Both the position numbers and the translations under genes were made by a program. Shown here one piece after another: positions 36,450 to 44,511 of a stretch of 64,000 nt of DNA (position 1 is its first letter; each line of letters starts with the position of its first letter). The notes under the pieces were generated by a model. It was not told where the DNA came from and searched no databases. It saw nothing but the letters and a program-made list of their open reading frames with translations. Source of the DNA: Floricoccus penangensis (GTDB taxonomy: Bacteria > Bacillota > Bacilli > Lactobacillales > Streptococcaceae); NCBI RefSeq assembly GCF_001832885.1, contig NZ_MKIQ01000031.1, positions 100,178 to 164,177 on the forward strand, given 5' to 3'.

Positions 36450-37367
36450 CTAATTTTCTATAAGTACTTTTTTAGGCTTATAGGATTCTTTTTTTGTTGG
36501 ATGTGGCATATAAATTGCCACTAATTTGTCTTGATAAAATGTTGCTAAAAGCTCTTGTGTTTCCAAAGCCTGACTTGGAATTTCTGACACTTCTAAAAAC
36601 TTCCCTACTTTTACTCGTTCAAATTGTTCATCACTTAAATCAAGTCGAACCATATCTGCTACACCATATTCCATCGGCATGAGGATTTCATCAATTCTTC
36701 CCTCGTCCTTAAAATTGGCTACTTCAGATAATTTATGTGCTTGCTCAATTTGCAGTCCGGCACTGGCTGATCTTTTTAAGCTAGACATGTGTCCGGCATA
36801 AGATAATTTGGCAGCGAGGTCAACAGCTAAAGTACGAACATATGTACCCTTGCTACAAGCAACACGGAAGTCAAATCTAGCAAGGTTATCTTCATAGGTA
36901 ATCGGACTTGTTCTTTCAAAGTCATAGATTGTAACTTCTCTTTGAGGTCTTTCGACTTCTTGCCCAGCTCTAGCATACTCATAAAGCTTTCGCCCGTTAA
37001 CCTTAACTGCTGAGTACATAGGAGGAATCTGAATTATTGGACCCACAAACTCTTGCATGGTAGCATCAACAAGCTTTTCGTCAAGTTTTTTAGTTACTGG
37101 AGTTTTCTCAACGATTTCACCAGAAGCATCCTCAGTTTCAGTCGTGAATCCAAGAGTAACCTGGCCTTCATAAACCTTACCAGCCTCTGTCATAAATTCA
37201 AGAACTTTGGTAGCTTTTCCAACTGCGATAGGCAAAACACCCTCTACATCTGGATCAAGCGTCCCACCATGTCCGATTTTTTTCGTACCAAGAATTCGTC
37301 TTAGCTTAAAAACACAATCGTGCGAAGTCATCCCAGCTTCCTTATAAAGATTTATGATTCCATTCAT
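36450..37367 (-). CDS. truB: tRNA pseudouridine-55 synthase
   Basis: Forms pseudouridine 55 in the T loop of nearly all tRNAs. The 305-residue protein shows the catalytic aspartate in [12 protein letters not shown] (Asp38), KKIGHGG just before, and [16 protein letters not shown] in the core. It overlaps the DUF1905 stop by 4 nt (ATGA), so the two are coupled. Length and motifs are ordinary for Firmicutes. Confidence 0.96.
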   Translation of the reverse strand: MNGIINLYKEAGMTSHDCVFKLRRILGTKKIGHGGTLDPDVEGVLPIAVGKATKVLEFMTEAGKVYEGQVTLGFTTETEDASGEIVEKTPVTKKLDEKLVDATMQEFVGPIIQIPPMYSAVKVNGRKLYEYARAGQEVERPQREVTIYDFERTSPITYEDNLARFDFRVACSKGTYVRTLAVDLAAKLSYAGHMSSLKRSASAGLQIEQAHKLSEVANFKDEGRIDEILMPMEYGVADMVRLDLSDEQFERVKVGKFLEVSEIPSQALETQELLATFYQDKLVAIYMPHPTKKESYKPKKVLIEN

Positions 37368-37636
37368 TTGATTCTTTCCTTTAATTCAATATTCACTGTA
37401 TCACCATAGATCTTATTAATAGACTTTCTGATTTCCTTTCGAACACCTAAGATGTGGCATTCTGTTTTCATTCTTACTAACTGACCATGATAGCTAAAAC
37501 CATTAATTAATACATCTACTAATACTCTTTTCTTACCAAAAAGAGCCTCAACATCAAAAGGAATTTCAATATAAGCAGCATCCATATCTGGATTCTTTAG
37601 AAGTTTTGCCTGAAATTTTATCTTCTGACTAGTCAT
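37364..37636 (-). CDS. DUF1905 family small protein
   Basis: A 90-residue cytosolic protein of the DUF1905 family, a small beta-rich fold: the hallmark [15 protein letters not shown], then NGFSYHG, and [14 protein letters not shown] near the end. Function is unknown. The ATG at 37636 overlaps the pcrA stop by 8 nt and has GAGAAG upstream. It is embedded in pcrA-DUF1905-truB-ribF-hemW; that context is about RNA and cofactor housekeeping and does not fix a role. Confidence 0.8.
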   Translation of the reverse strand: MTSQKIKFQAKLLKNPDMDAAYIEIPFDVEALFGKKRVLVDVLINGFSYHGQLVRMKTECHILGVRKEIRKSINKIYGDTVNIELKERIK

Positions 37637-39953
37637 CCGTTTTCTTCTCAATTGGTGCCATCTGTGCTAAAAGTCGTTTCATACCAACTTCTGGGAAAGA
37701 TATTTTAAGCTCCATTGCCCTTCCTTCACCTTTAACGTCAAGGACTGTACCTACACCCCATTTTTTATGAACTGCTTTATCACCAATATCCCATGAAGTT
37801 CCACTAGATTGGTTGCTATTATCTTGCTTAAGCGGTCTGGTTCTAGCACTTGCAGATGCGCCCCTTCTTGCTTGATTTTGAGCATTACGTGAATTACCAT
37901 TATTCATCATTTGTGATAATGACATTCCTTGACCACTTCCAAATTTATTAGAAAGTGATGACGAATCTCTATAAGTAGCATTAAATGCAGTTCCGCTACC
38001 AGCAGGTCTTGCTTGTCCAGTATAAGTTAATAAATCTGAACTTATTTCATTCAAGAAACGACTAGGACGATTATAGCTTGATTTACCATACATAGTACGA
38101 CTTGATGCATTAGTCAGATATAAGACTTCCTCTGCACGAGTAATTCCAACATAGGCAAGACGACGTTCCTCTTCAAGTTCATCTGGCTCCTCAGTTGCTC
38201 GGTTAAGTGGGAAAATCCCTTCTTCAAGACCAATTACAAAGACAACTGGAAATTCCAAACCTTTTGCAGCATGAAGGGTCATCAGAGTAACCTGTGACTG
38301 CTCTTCCTCATAATCGTCTGTGTCAGCAATCAATGAAAGATCATTTAAGAAACGGCTTAAGCGTTCAAGTCCAGTTTCACCCTCAATCTTGTCTGCTTTC
38401 TCATCAAAATTTTGCGTAACAGTATAAAATTCTTCAATATTCTCAATACGCGCCTGACTCTCGAGGTTATTTTGCATAACAAGAGCATCCATGTAACCCG
38501 TCTTTTTCAAAACTTCCTTAGTTAAGTCCGTAATTGTGTAGTTATCCATATTGTCAGCCAAGTTAGACAAGAGCATGCTTAGGTCAAAAATAGCTTGCGC
38601 TGCCTTCCCTTTAATTCCACTCAAAGTGACTTCACGTCCTGCTTCTAAAAGTGAGTAGTCATAAGCTAATGCAAAATCTCTTAGTTTTTCAACAGTTCCT
38701 GGACCAACTCCACGTTTTGGTTCATTGACTATTCTTTCAAAACTCATATTATCACGCTCATTAGCAATTACATTTAGATATGAAATTACATCACGAATTT
38801 CTTTACGACTGTAGAATTTTGTTCCACCAACCATAGTGTAAGGAATATTTGATTTGAGGAATGCTTCCTCAATATTACGGCTTTGAGCATTTGTACGATA
38901 TAAAACTGCAAAATCACTATAAGTCCTATTATTTTGGCTAATCTCAGAATTTATCATTCCAGCAACAAAAAGAGCTTCATCTCTTTCATCATTTGCACGA
39001 TTATAAATAATCTTTTCACCTTCATCGCGACTTGTCCAAAGTTTTTTATCACGACGATTTATATTGTTTTTAATTACATCATTAGCTGCAGCTAAAATAT
39101 TTTTAGAAGAACGATAATTTTCTTCTAGTAGAACTACCTTAGCATCAGGATAATCATCTTCAAAATCTAAAATGTTCTGCATATCAGCACCACGCCAACC
39201 ATAAATTGATTGGTCAGCATCCCCAACAACACAGATATTTCTAAAACGAGCAGCTAAGGTCTTAACTAACTGATACTGCGCGTGGTTTGTATCTTGATAC
39301 TCATCCACGTGAATGTACTGGTAACGACTTTGATAATATGTAAGTACCTCTTGATTATCAAATAATCTTAAAGTGTTCATAATCAAATCATCAAAGTCCA
39401 TTGATTCACTTCTTTTTAACTCTTTATCATACTCAAGATAGCACTTAGCAACTACCTCTTGGTACATATTTCCTGCTTTATTTGCGTATGCTTCTGCAGT
39501 TAGTAAATCATTTTTAGCATTTGAAATTGTTGAAAGAATAGCTTTAGCATCCCATTTTTTAGGATCTAAATTCATTGCTTTCAAAATTCTTTTCATTAGT
39601 GTTCTTTGTTCACCAGGATCTACAATTGTAAAATTACGATTATAACCGATTTGGTCAGCATCACGACGTAATATTCTCACACACATACTGTGAAATGTTG
39701 CAATTAAAGAATCTTGAGCTCTTGGGGTTAGCGCAACTGCACGTTCCCTCATTTCTCTTGCTGCTTTATTGGTAAACGTTATGGCCAATATATTCCATGG
39801 ATTAACCATCTTCTCTTCTATCAAGTAGGCAATACGGTGAGTCAAGACGCGTGTCTTCCCCGAACCTGCTCCTGCCATTATTAAAAGCGGACCTTCAGTC
39901 GTTACAACTGCCTCAGCCTGCTTGTCATTCATCTTATCTAGTAAAGGATTCAT
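37629..39953 (-). CDS. pcrA: ATP-dependent DNA helicase PcrA (UvrD/Rep family)
   Basis: A 3'-5' superfamily 1 helicase for repair and plasmid replication. The protein of 774 residues has motif I GAGSGKT, motif II DEYQDTN, QSIYGWRGAD and motif VI VGITRAEE; the C-terminal 140 residues are a Ser/Asn-rich linker and the PcrA tail (DIGDKAVHKKWGVGTV) that binds RNA polymerase. The ATG at 39953 is chosen for the AGGAGA site 7 nt upstream and the start MNPLLDKMNDKQAEAV. It leads a five-gene operon. Confidence 0.96.
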   Translation of the reverse strand: MNPLLDKMNDKQAEAVVTTEGPLLIMAGAGSGKTRVLTHRIAYLIEEKMVNPWNILAITFTNKAAREMRERAVALTPRAQDSLIATFHSMCVRILRRDADQIGYNRNFTIVDPGEQRTLMKRILKAMNLDPKKWDAKAILSTISNAKNDLLTAEAYANKAGNMYQEVVAKCYLEYDKELKRSESMDFDDLIMNTLRLFDNQEVLTYYQSRYQYIHVDEYQDTNHAQYQLVKTLAARFRNICVVGDADQSIYGWRGADMQNILDFEDDYPDAKVVLLEENYRSSKNILAAANDVIKNNINRRDKKLWTSRDEGEKIIYNRANDERDEALFVAGMINSEISQNNRTYSDFAVLYRTNAQSRNIEEAFLKSNIPYTMVGGTKFYSRKEIRDVISYLNVIANERDNMSFERIVNEPKRGVGPGTVEKLRDFALAYDYSLLEAGREVTLSGIKGKAAQAIFDLSMLLSNLADNMDNYTITDLTKEVLKKTGYMDALVMQNNLESQARIENIEEFYTVTQNFDEKADKIEGETGLERLSRFLNDLSLIADTDDYEEEQSQVTLMTLHAAKGLEFPVVFVIGLEEGIFPLNRATEEPDELEEERRLAYVGITRAEEVLYLTNASSRTMYGKSSYNRPSRFLNEISSDLLTYTGQARPAGSGTAFNATYRDSSSLSNKFGSGQGMSLSQMMNNGNSRNAQNQARRGASASARTRPLKQDNSNQSSGTSWDIGDKAVHKKWGVGTVLDVKGEGRAMELKISFPEVGMKRLLAQMAPIEKKTDD

Positions 39954-40068
39954 TCTTATCTCCTCGTAAAAAAATCTTCCTCCATTATACCAAAAAAACA
40001 CTTGATTTTCTCATCAAGCGTTTCTCTTCTTTTAAAGTAATTTCCTCATTACAACAAATAACAACATC

Positions 40069-40203
40069 TTATTTTTTCTTAAATGCTAAATAAAGAATTA
40101 TCAAGAGTAAAATAAATCCCATTGCCAAAACAATCGGCATATTATTTCTAACAAATATCGCTGTATCGGTATCAGTTCTCCCTACAATACTCCTTGAATT
40201 CAT
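40069..40203 (-). CDS. Small single-pass membrane protein (44 aa)
   Basis: A 44-residue frame with a hydrophilic N-terminal half (GRTDTDTAIFVRNN), one membrane helix (about 22-40) and a FKKK end, so the N terminus is predicted outside. TGGGGGA stands 6 nt before the ATG. No family is recognised and no conservation evidence is available, but the helix, basic end and ribosome site are coherent for a real small membrane protein. It lies just upstream of pcrA on the same strand, 115 nt away. Confidence 0.5.
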   Translation of the reverse strand: MNSRSIVGRTDTDTAIFVRNNMPIVLAMGFILLLIILYLAFKKK

Positions 40204-40504
40204 AAGATCCCCCAATCAGATTTCTAAATTCTTCCCATATATACAATATCATATTTAAAAGTAAAATTTTACTGATTATCACAAAAGGTAAAAAAATATC
40301 ATGAAAGGCTTAGCTTAATAAATAACTGTTGTAGCTAAACAATACTAGTTAATATTATTTTATAAATTAGAAGATATACAAATGCTAACTTCTGATTTAT
40401 ATTAAAGAATATCTATTAATGTTTAATAGCCATTATCTATCTTTGAATCTCATGTTATTTAACTCTTGATTGTATTTTCCTTTATTCATAATTTAATATA
40501 CTTT
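40204..40504. other. AT-rich gap between small membrane gene and zinc-ribbon gene
   Basis: No gene is visible. The 14-bp perfect palindrome AGTAAAATTTTACT lies at 40260-40273, about 57 nt upstream of the 44-residue gene. The opposite end holds the 3' region of the zinc-ribbon gene; no convincing terminator was found. Confidence 0.4.
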
Positions 40505-40954
40505 CTAAAGTATCTGCTCAGATTTACAGTATTGACATTTAGTATATTGCCCACGTATACCAGAAATTTGTGCTCCACAGCTTACACATTTTGTTACAAC
40601 TTTATTATCGTTTTTTGATTTAATAAAGTTAGTAATCTCCTCAATCCATTTTTTTCGGTGGTATCCACTGTCAAAACTAAACATTAAATTTCTATTTTTA
40701 AAATCAATTTCTAAGTATTTAAGATTATATTTTTCAACTTCAAAAATTTGAACATTTCCATCAATTATTTTTATATCATCGAGTAAAAAATAATCAACTT
40801 TTTTGGTGTCTCCCAAAAAGCCTTTGCTGATATAAATTATATTTTTATTAGTAAAAATCACTTCATCAGTTGCAAGTGCCATCGGTAAAGCCGGAGTAAT
40901 ATTACTCTCTTTTAAAATAATATATTCATCGTCCTGTAAATTTACTTTTGCCAT
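40505..40954 (-). CDS. PH-like domain plus C-terminal zinc ribbon protein, unknown function
   Basis: A 149-residue cytosolic protein. Residues 1-105 form an alternating beta pattern ending in an amphipathic helix (HRKKWIEEITNFI), typical of bacterial PH-like domains, and the C-terminal 30 residues hold four cysteines as CVSCG and CQYCKS, a zinc ribbon. I do not recognise a named family. The ATG at 40954 is used; one two codons upstream is also possible, and the ribosome site is weak. It is divergent from the PASTA-like gene at 41092, and a decayed copy of its N terminus lies at 41726-41815. Confidence 0.7.
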   Translation of the reverse strand: MAKVNLQDDEYIILKESNITPALPMALATDEVIFTNKNIIYISKGFLGDTKKVDYFLLDDIKIIDGNVQIFEVEKYNLKYLEIDFKNRNLMFSFDSGYHRKKWIEEITNFIKSKNDNKVVTKCVSCGAQISGIRGQYTKCQYCKSEQIL

Positions 40955-41091
40955 GTCCATACCAATCCATTCTATAATTCATTACTTATAATTATATATT
41001 ATTTACTTTAGTATTTATATAAAAATTATTTATTGAACAATTATACACTACACTATATAATATTATAAGAAAAAGAAAATTAGGAGAATTC

Positions 41092-41697
41092 ATGGAAAAG
41101 CCACTACCAAAAATAATTATTGCAGCATTGATTGTAATTTTTATTGCTAACTATTCAGATACACTTACTGTTATAATATTTCTAATTTCGGTATTGTTAT
41201 TTATATATGGATTAGTGATGTTATTCATTTATCTTTATCAAAAAAGACAAAATGTTAGATTACCTTCTATAATTTTGATTATTTCTTTTGCATTATTTGT
41301 AGTAAGTTTATCTTCTGGAGTAATTCATTCATCTGAAGATTCACCTTATATTCAACAAATAATTAAAGGTAAGAATAAAAAAACTGAAGAAGAAAATAAA
41401 ACTTACAAATCTGATGGTTATGAGAAAGTCCCTAATACATTTCTAATGAAAAAAGAGGATGTTGAAAAAGAGCTAACCGACCTTGGACTTAAAGTTCGAT
41501 TCTTTGATGCTAACTTGCAAAATGAAGCTGACAAAAAACGAATATTAATTCCTGAAGATACATGTAACAAAGCAGAAACAGATAATACAAGATATTTCTC
41601 GGAGAAAGATACTCCGGATGGTGAATCTGGTTACTATGCAAAAAAAGGCGCAACAATTATCATTGGCTACGCTACTAAAGATTACGATGGTAGATAG
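41092..41697 (+). CDS. Membrane protein with extracellular PASTA-like domain (copy 1)
   Basis: A 201-residue protein: three membrane helices (about 8-22, 27-50, 57-75), a lysine-rich linker, and a C-terminal domain of about 95 residues that reads like a PASTA module (EKVPNTFLMKKEDVEKEL, then LGLKVRFFDANL and GATIIIGYATKDYDG). PASTA domains bind muropeptides in kinases and PBPs, so wall sensing is possible. A TAGGAG site precedes the ATG. Copy 2 follows at 41920. No known full-length family was recognised. The downstream terminator-like sequence is degenerate. Confidence 0.72.
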   Translation: MEKPLPKIIIAALIVIFIANYSDTLTVIIFLISVLLFIYGLVMLFIYLYQKRQNVRLPSIILIISFALFVVSLSSGVIHSSEDSPYIQQIIKGKNKKTEEENKTYKSDGYEKVPNTFLMKKEDVEKELTDLGLKVRFFDANLQNEADKKRILIPEDTCNKAETDNTRYFSEKDTPDGESGYYAKKGATIIIGYATKDYDGR

Positions 41698-41725
41698 AAT
41701 AAGGAATAAGGAAAAAGCAATGCAA

Positions 41726-41815
41726 TTAACTAATCCTAACTCTATTCTTTAAAATAAATATCTCTTCCGATGATAAATCAAGAGTAATATTGTCTTTTTT
41801 CAAAATAACATACTC
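41726..41815 (-). pseudogene. Decayed copy of the zinc-ribbon gene N terminus
   Basis: On the minus strand codons EYVILKKDNIT...EEIF.LKN match the N-terminal EYIILKESNIT...DEVIF.NKN of the protein at 40505, then a TAA stops the frame after about 29 codons. The upstream GAGTATGTTATTTT is itself duplicated. It lies between the two PASTA-like copies, so the local duplication took the divergent gene start with it and that part has since decayed. Confidence 0.6.
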
Positions 41816-41919
41816 ACAAAATAACATACTCATAAGTACATATTATATAAAAATTATATATTGAACTATTATATACTACAATATATAATGTAATAAGAAG
41901 AATAAAAATAGGAGAAGTT

Positions 41920-42606
41920 ATGGAAAAACCTTTACTAAAAATAAGTTTAGCTCTATTAGTTGTAATTTTTATCGCTAATTACTCAGAGTTTTTTAATGAT
42001 TCAATTAAATTAATATCCTACTTTGTATTCGCAACTGCAATAATTTTATTTATTCTTAACTATTTTACGTTGAGTGAGAATTTTAGGCTACCTATGATGG
42101 TACTAATTTCATCATTTGCACTATTTATAATAAGTACATCAACAGAACGATTTCATAAATCCGATAATTCTCTATACATTGAACAAAAAATTAAAGGTGA
42201 GAAACCGCAGGATAGTAAGCAAGACAATAAGCCGGAAATTAAGCAAGACAATCAAAAGAAGAAGAAAATATTTAAAAAAAAATATAAATCAGATGATTAC
42301 GTAAAGCTTCCTGATACCTCTTTATTGCCAAAAGAGGAGGTAGAAAAAAAACTGACTGATCTTGGATTTAAAGTTCAATTTTTTGATGCTAATTTACAAT
42401 ACGAGGCAACGCGTAGAGGAATGCTAATACCTAAAGGAACATGTAAGGAAATAACATATGGATATGCTTCTGATGGTTCTGCAGTAATTAAACTGTACTC
42501 TAGTGATAATGAGTGTAGAGATGGTAGGACGGGTTTATATGCTGAAGAAGGGGCAACAATTACTGTTGGGTATGCAACTAGAGATTACGATGGTAGATAT
42601 AAATAG
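41920..42606 (+). CDS. Membrane protein with extracellular PASTA-like domain (copy 2)
   Basis: A 228-residue paralogue of the protein at 41092: three membrane helices (about 7-24, 32-50, 56-75), a longer Lys/Gln-rich linker, and the PASTA-like domain (VKLPDTSLLPKEEVEKKL, LGFKVQFFDANL, GATITVGYATRDYDG). It has an insertion around residues 175-205 with a second cysteine (NECRDG) that may pair with the one in GTCKEI. An ATAGGAGA site precedes the ATG, and the upstream AT-rich segment matches that of copy 1. A good terminator follows. Confidence 0.72.
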   Translation: MEKPLLKISLALLVVIFIANYSEFFNDSIKLISYFVFATAIILFILNYFTLSENFRLPMMVLISSFALFIISTSTERFHKSDNSLYIEQKIKGEKPQDSKQDNKPEIKQDNQKKKKIFKKKYKSDDYVKLPDTSLLPKEEVEKKLTDLGFKVQFFDANLQYEATRRGMLIPKGTCKEITYGYASDGSAVIKLYSSDNECRDGRTGLYAEEGATITVGYATRDYDGRYK

Positions 42607-42645
42607 GAAAAAGCATTGGGATTAACTAATCCTAATGCTTTTTCT
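42607..42645 (+). terminator. Terminator after PASTA-like copy 2
   Basis: AAAAAGCATTGGGATTA pairs with TAATCCTAATGCTTTTT around a short loop, with a T run at the end. A degenerate version of the same sequence follows copy 1 (about 41700-41750). Confidence 0.82.
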
Positions 42646-42657
42646 TTCAAATGAATC

Positions 42658-43356
42658 TCATTTATAATAAATATCTCTATTTTTTCTATCTTGAAGAGGA
42701 CGATTATTATTGGGTAATATTTCTTCTGAAAACTGATTTATAAATTTTCTAGACATCTTACCAATTTTATCAAATACAAACCAATTTATCGGACCAGATG
42801 TTGGTGGTGTTGTAAGTGACCCAAGATAATGGAAGAAGCTACTATCAGTTGGTAAAAACATACTTGGATTAAAAAATTCTTCATGATTTTCAAAATCCCA
42901 TATATTTTCTGGATTATTTTCATCAATCCAATTCAATTCATCACTTACATTATATAATGCACCAAGAACTAAATTTTCTTGGTGATTATCTGTATGCACT
43001 AAATGAACTTCCAAATCATATGTATCACCGTTTATTTCATGCTCACAAGGTAGATGAAAATGGATATCAGTTAAATAATATTTTTCTCCTTTGAAAACAA
43101 CATAGCTTTCAGTATTATAAGGAACAAAATGAATTGTATTTTTAAACTCTTTCTCAGTAAATCTCTCTCTCAAATGATGGATTGATAACTCTTCCTCTAT
43201 CGGAAGGCTATCACAGTCCTTTACATTTAGAGAAATTGGAGACTGATATGGATACTTCGCACCTTCTGAATACCATTCGCATAGGTTATGCCAATTCTCA
43301 GGACCCAGATCACCTGTGTAGTTCCACTCTACATCCATATTTCTTTTTATAGTCAT
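42658..43356 (-). CDS. Alpha-type carbonic anhydrase family protein
   Basis: Reversibly hydrates carbon dioxide. The 232-residue protein carries the zinc histidines as HFH (99 and 101) and EVHLVH (His118), plus QSPI near residue 38, the SLTTPPTSGPINWFVF segment and the NNNRPLQ C-terminal signature. No signal peptide is evident (it starts MTIKRNMDVEWNY), whereas most bacterial alpha enzymes are exported, so a cytosolic position is predicted. The start follows ATAGGAG by 9 nt. It converges on the PASTA-like gene and appears to stand alone. Confidence 0.88.
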   Translation of the reverse strand: MTIKRNMDVEWNYTGDLGPENWHNLCEWYSEGAKYPYQSPISLNVKDCDSLPIEEELSIHHLRERFTEKEFKNTIHFVPYNTESYVVFKGEKYYLTDIHFHLPCEHEINGDTYDLEVHLVHTDNHQENLVLGALYNVSDELNWIDENNPENIWDFENHEEFFNPSMFLPTDSSFFHYLGSLTTPPTSGPINWFVFDKIGKMSRKFINQFSEEILPNNNRPLQDRKNRDIYYK

Positions 43357-43456
43357 AATAATGCTCCTATTCTATACTTTTAGATAGTATAGCAAAAACT
43401 TTAATTTTCAATCAGTCTAACGCTTAAATATAGTGTTTATACAAATATATCTGTAT

Positions 43457-43484
43457 CAAAAAAAGTAGGAAAGTCCTACTTTTT
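43457..43484 (-). terminator. Terminator after the RmlC-like gene
   Basis: AAAAAAGTAGGA and TCCTACTTTTTT form a near-perfect stem with an AAG/CTT loop, 2 nt past the stop codon at 43487. Confidence 0.88.
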
Positions 43485-43486
43485 TA

Positions 43487-44059
43487 TCATTGTTTTAGAA
43501 AGTCTTCAAATGTTGGGGCTGACATATCTTTTTCAGAAATCTGTTCAAGATCTTTAATATCAATATCAATTGGCCACTTAATTCCTAATTTAGGATCTAG
43601 CGGTGTCAGAGCCACTCCTGACATTCCTGGAGCCCATTCATTATCAAAGAAATAAAGATATTCAGTATCATCAGTCAGCGCCTGGAACCCATTACATACT
43701 CCTTGTGGTACAAACACTTGCACTCCTGGCATAAGTTCAACAGTGACCACATTCCCAAAAGTACTGCTATCTCTTCTTGTGTCAACATAAACACCAAAAG
43801 CTGCACCATATGCTACAGTAACAAGTTTTGACATGGCTTCTCCATGGAGACCACGAACAGCTCCACGTTTTGTACGTGTCAAATTAATTTGCTTCCATGA
43901 ACAACTTGATTCCAAATTAATTGAAGAATAGGCACTTTCCCTATATAACTCACGTACAGTTCCTCTATTGTCTGTTACTCTTTTTGTATTAATTATTTTC
44001 AAGTCTTTAATCTTTGATTCTGATGCCTTAAAAGGTTCTATATGTAACCCTGCTTTCAT
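43487..44059 (-). CDS. dTDP-4-dehydrorhamnose 3,5-epimerase (RmlC) family protein
   Basis: A cupin-fold sugar epimerase of 190 residues. The family signs are DNRGTVRELY near residue 30, RGLHGE with the catalytic histidine near 73, and FVPQGVCNGFQAL with the conserved C-terminal part. The usual RGLHxQ reads RGLHGE here, and no rmlA, rmlB or rmlD gene is adjacent, so the natural substrate may be a different nucleotide sugar. It has its own terminator and lies after a VOC gene on the same strand. Confidence 0.8.
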   Translation of the reverse strand: MKAGLHIEPFKASESKIKDLKIINTKRVTDNRGTVRELYRESAYSSINLESSCSWKQINLTRTKRGAVRGLHGEAMSKLVTVAYGAAFGVYVDTRRDSSTFGNVVTVELMPGVQVFVPQGVCNGFQALTDDTEYLYFFDNEWAPGMSGVALTPLDPKLGIKWPIDIDIKDLEQISEKDMSAPTFEDFLKQ

Positions 44060-44139
44060 GATAACCCCCTAAATTTGTATTTGTGTTATTAAAATTCACT
44101 AATGTTATTTTGCAAGCCTTAATAACTATCTACTTCTTA

Positions 44140-44511
44140 TTAATCTTCGATTACAGCAAAATATGTTCCTTCAATATCTGCAAAATTTGTAACTCTTACA
44201 CCGTTATCAAATGTCATAATATCACTTGTTTGACCACCAGCTGCTTCAATTTTTAAATTAAGAGCTTCTAAATCAGATGAATGGAAAAGTACTGAAGGTT
44301 TATTGTCAGCAACTTCTGGCGACATCATTCTTACTTGCTCTATATCATATAAATTAAAGATAGTATTACTGTCCAATGTTGGTTTAATAGTAACCAGTTT
44401 AGCTCCTGAAAAATCTTCAGTCTCCGTTACGATAAATCCAATAGCATTCCAGAATGCTGCACTAGCTGCAACATTCTCCACATAAAGCATTACTTCCGTA
44501 TTATTGTTCAA
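44140..44511 (-). CDS. VOC superfamily (glyoxalase/bleomycin-resistance type) protein
   Basis: A 123-residue cytosolic protein with the paired beta-alpha-beta-beta-beta modules of the vicinal oxygen chelate fold ([19 protein letters not shown] at the start, [14 protein letters not shown] at the end). Substrate and metal ligands are unclear. Its start overlaps the alaS stop by 11 nt, so it is translated from the same T-box-controlled transcript. The pairing with alaS may be positional only. Confidence 0.78.
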   Translation of the reverse strand: MNNNTEVMLYVENVAASAAFWNAIGFIVTETEDFSGAKLVTIKPTLDSNTIFNLYDIEQVRMMSPEVADNKPSVLFHSSDLEALNLKIEAAGGQTSDIMTFDNGVRVTNFADIEGTYFAVIED

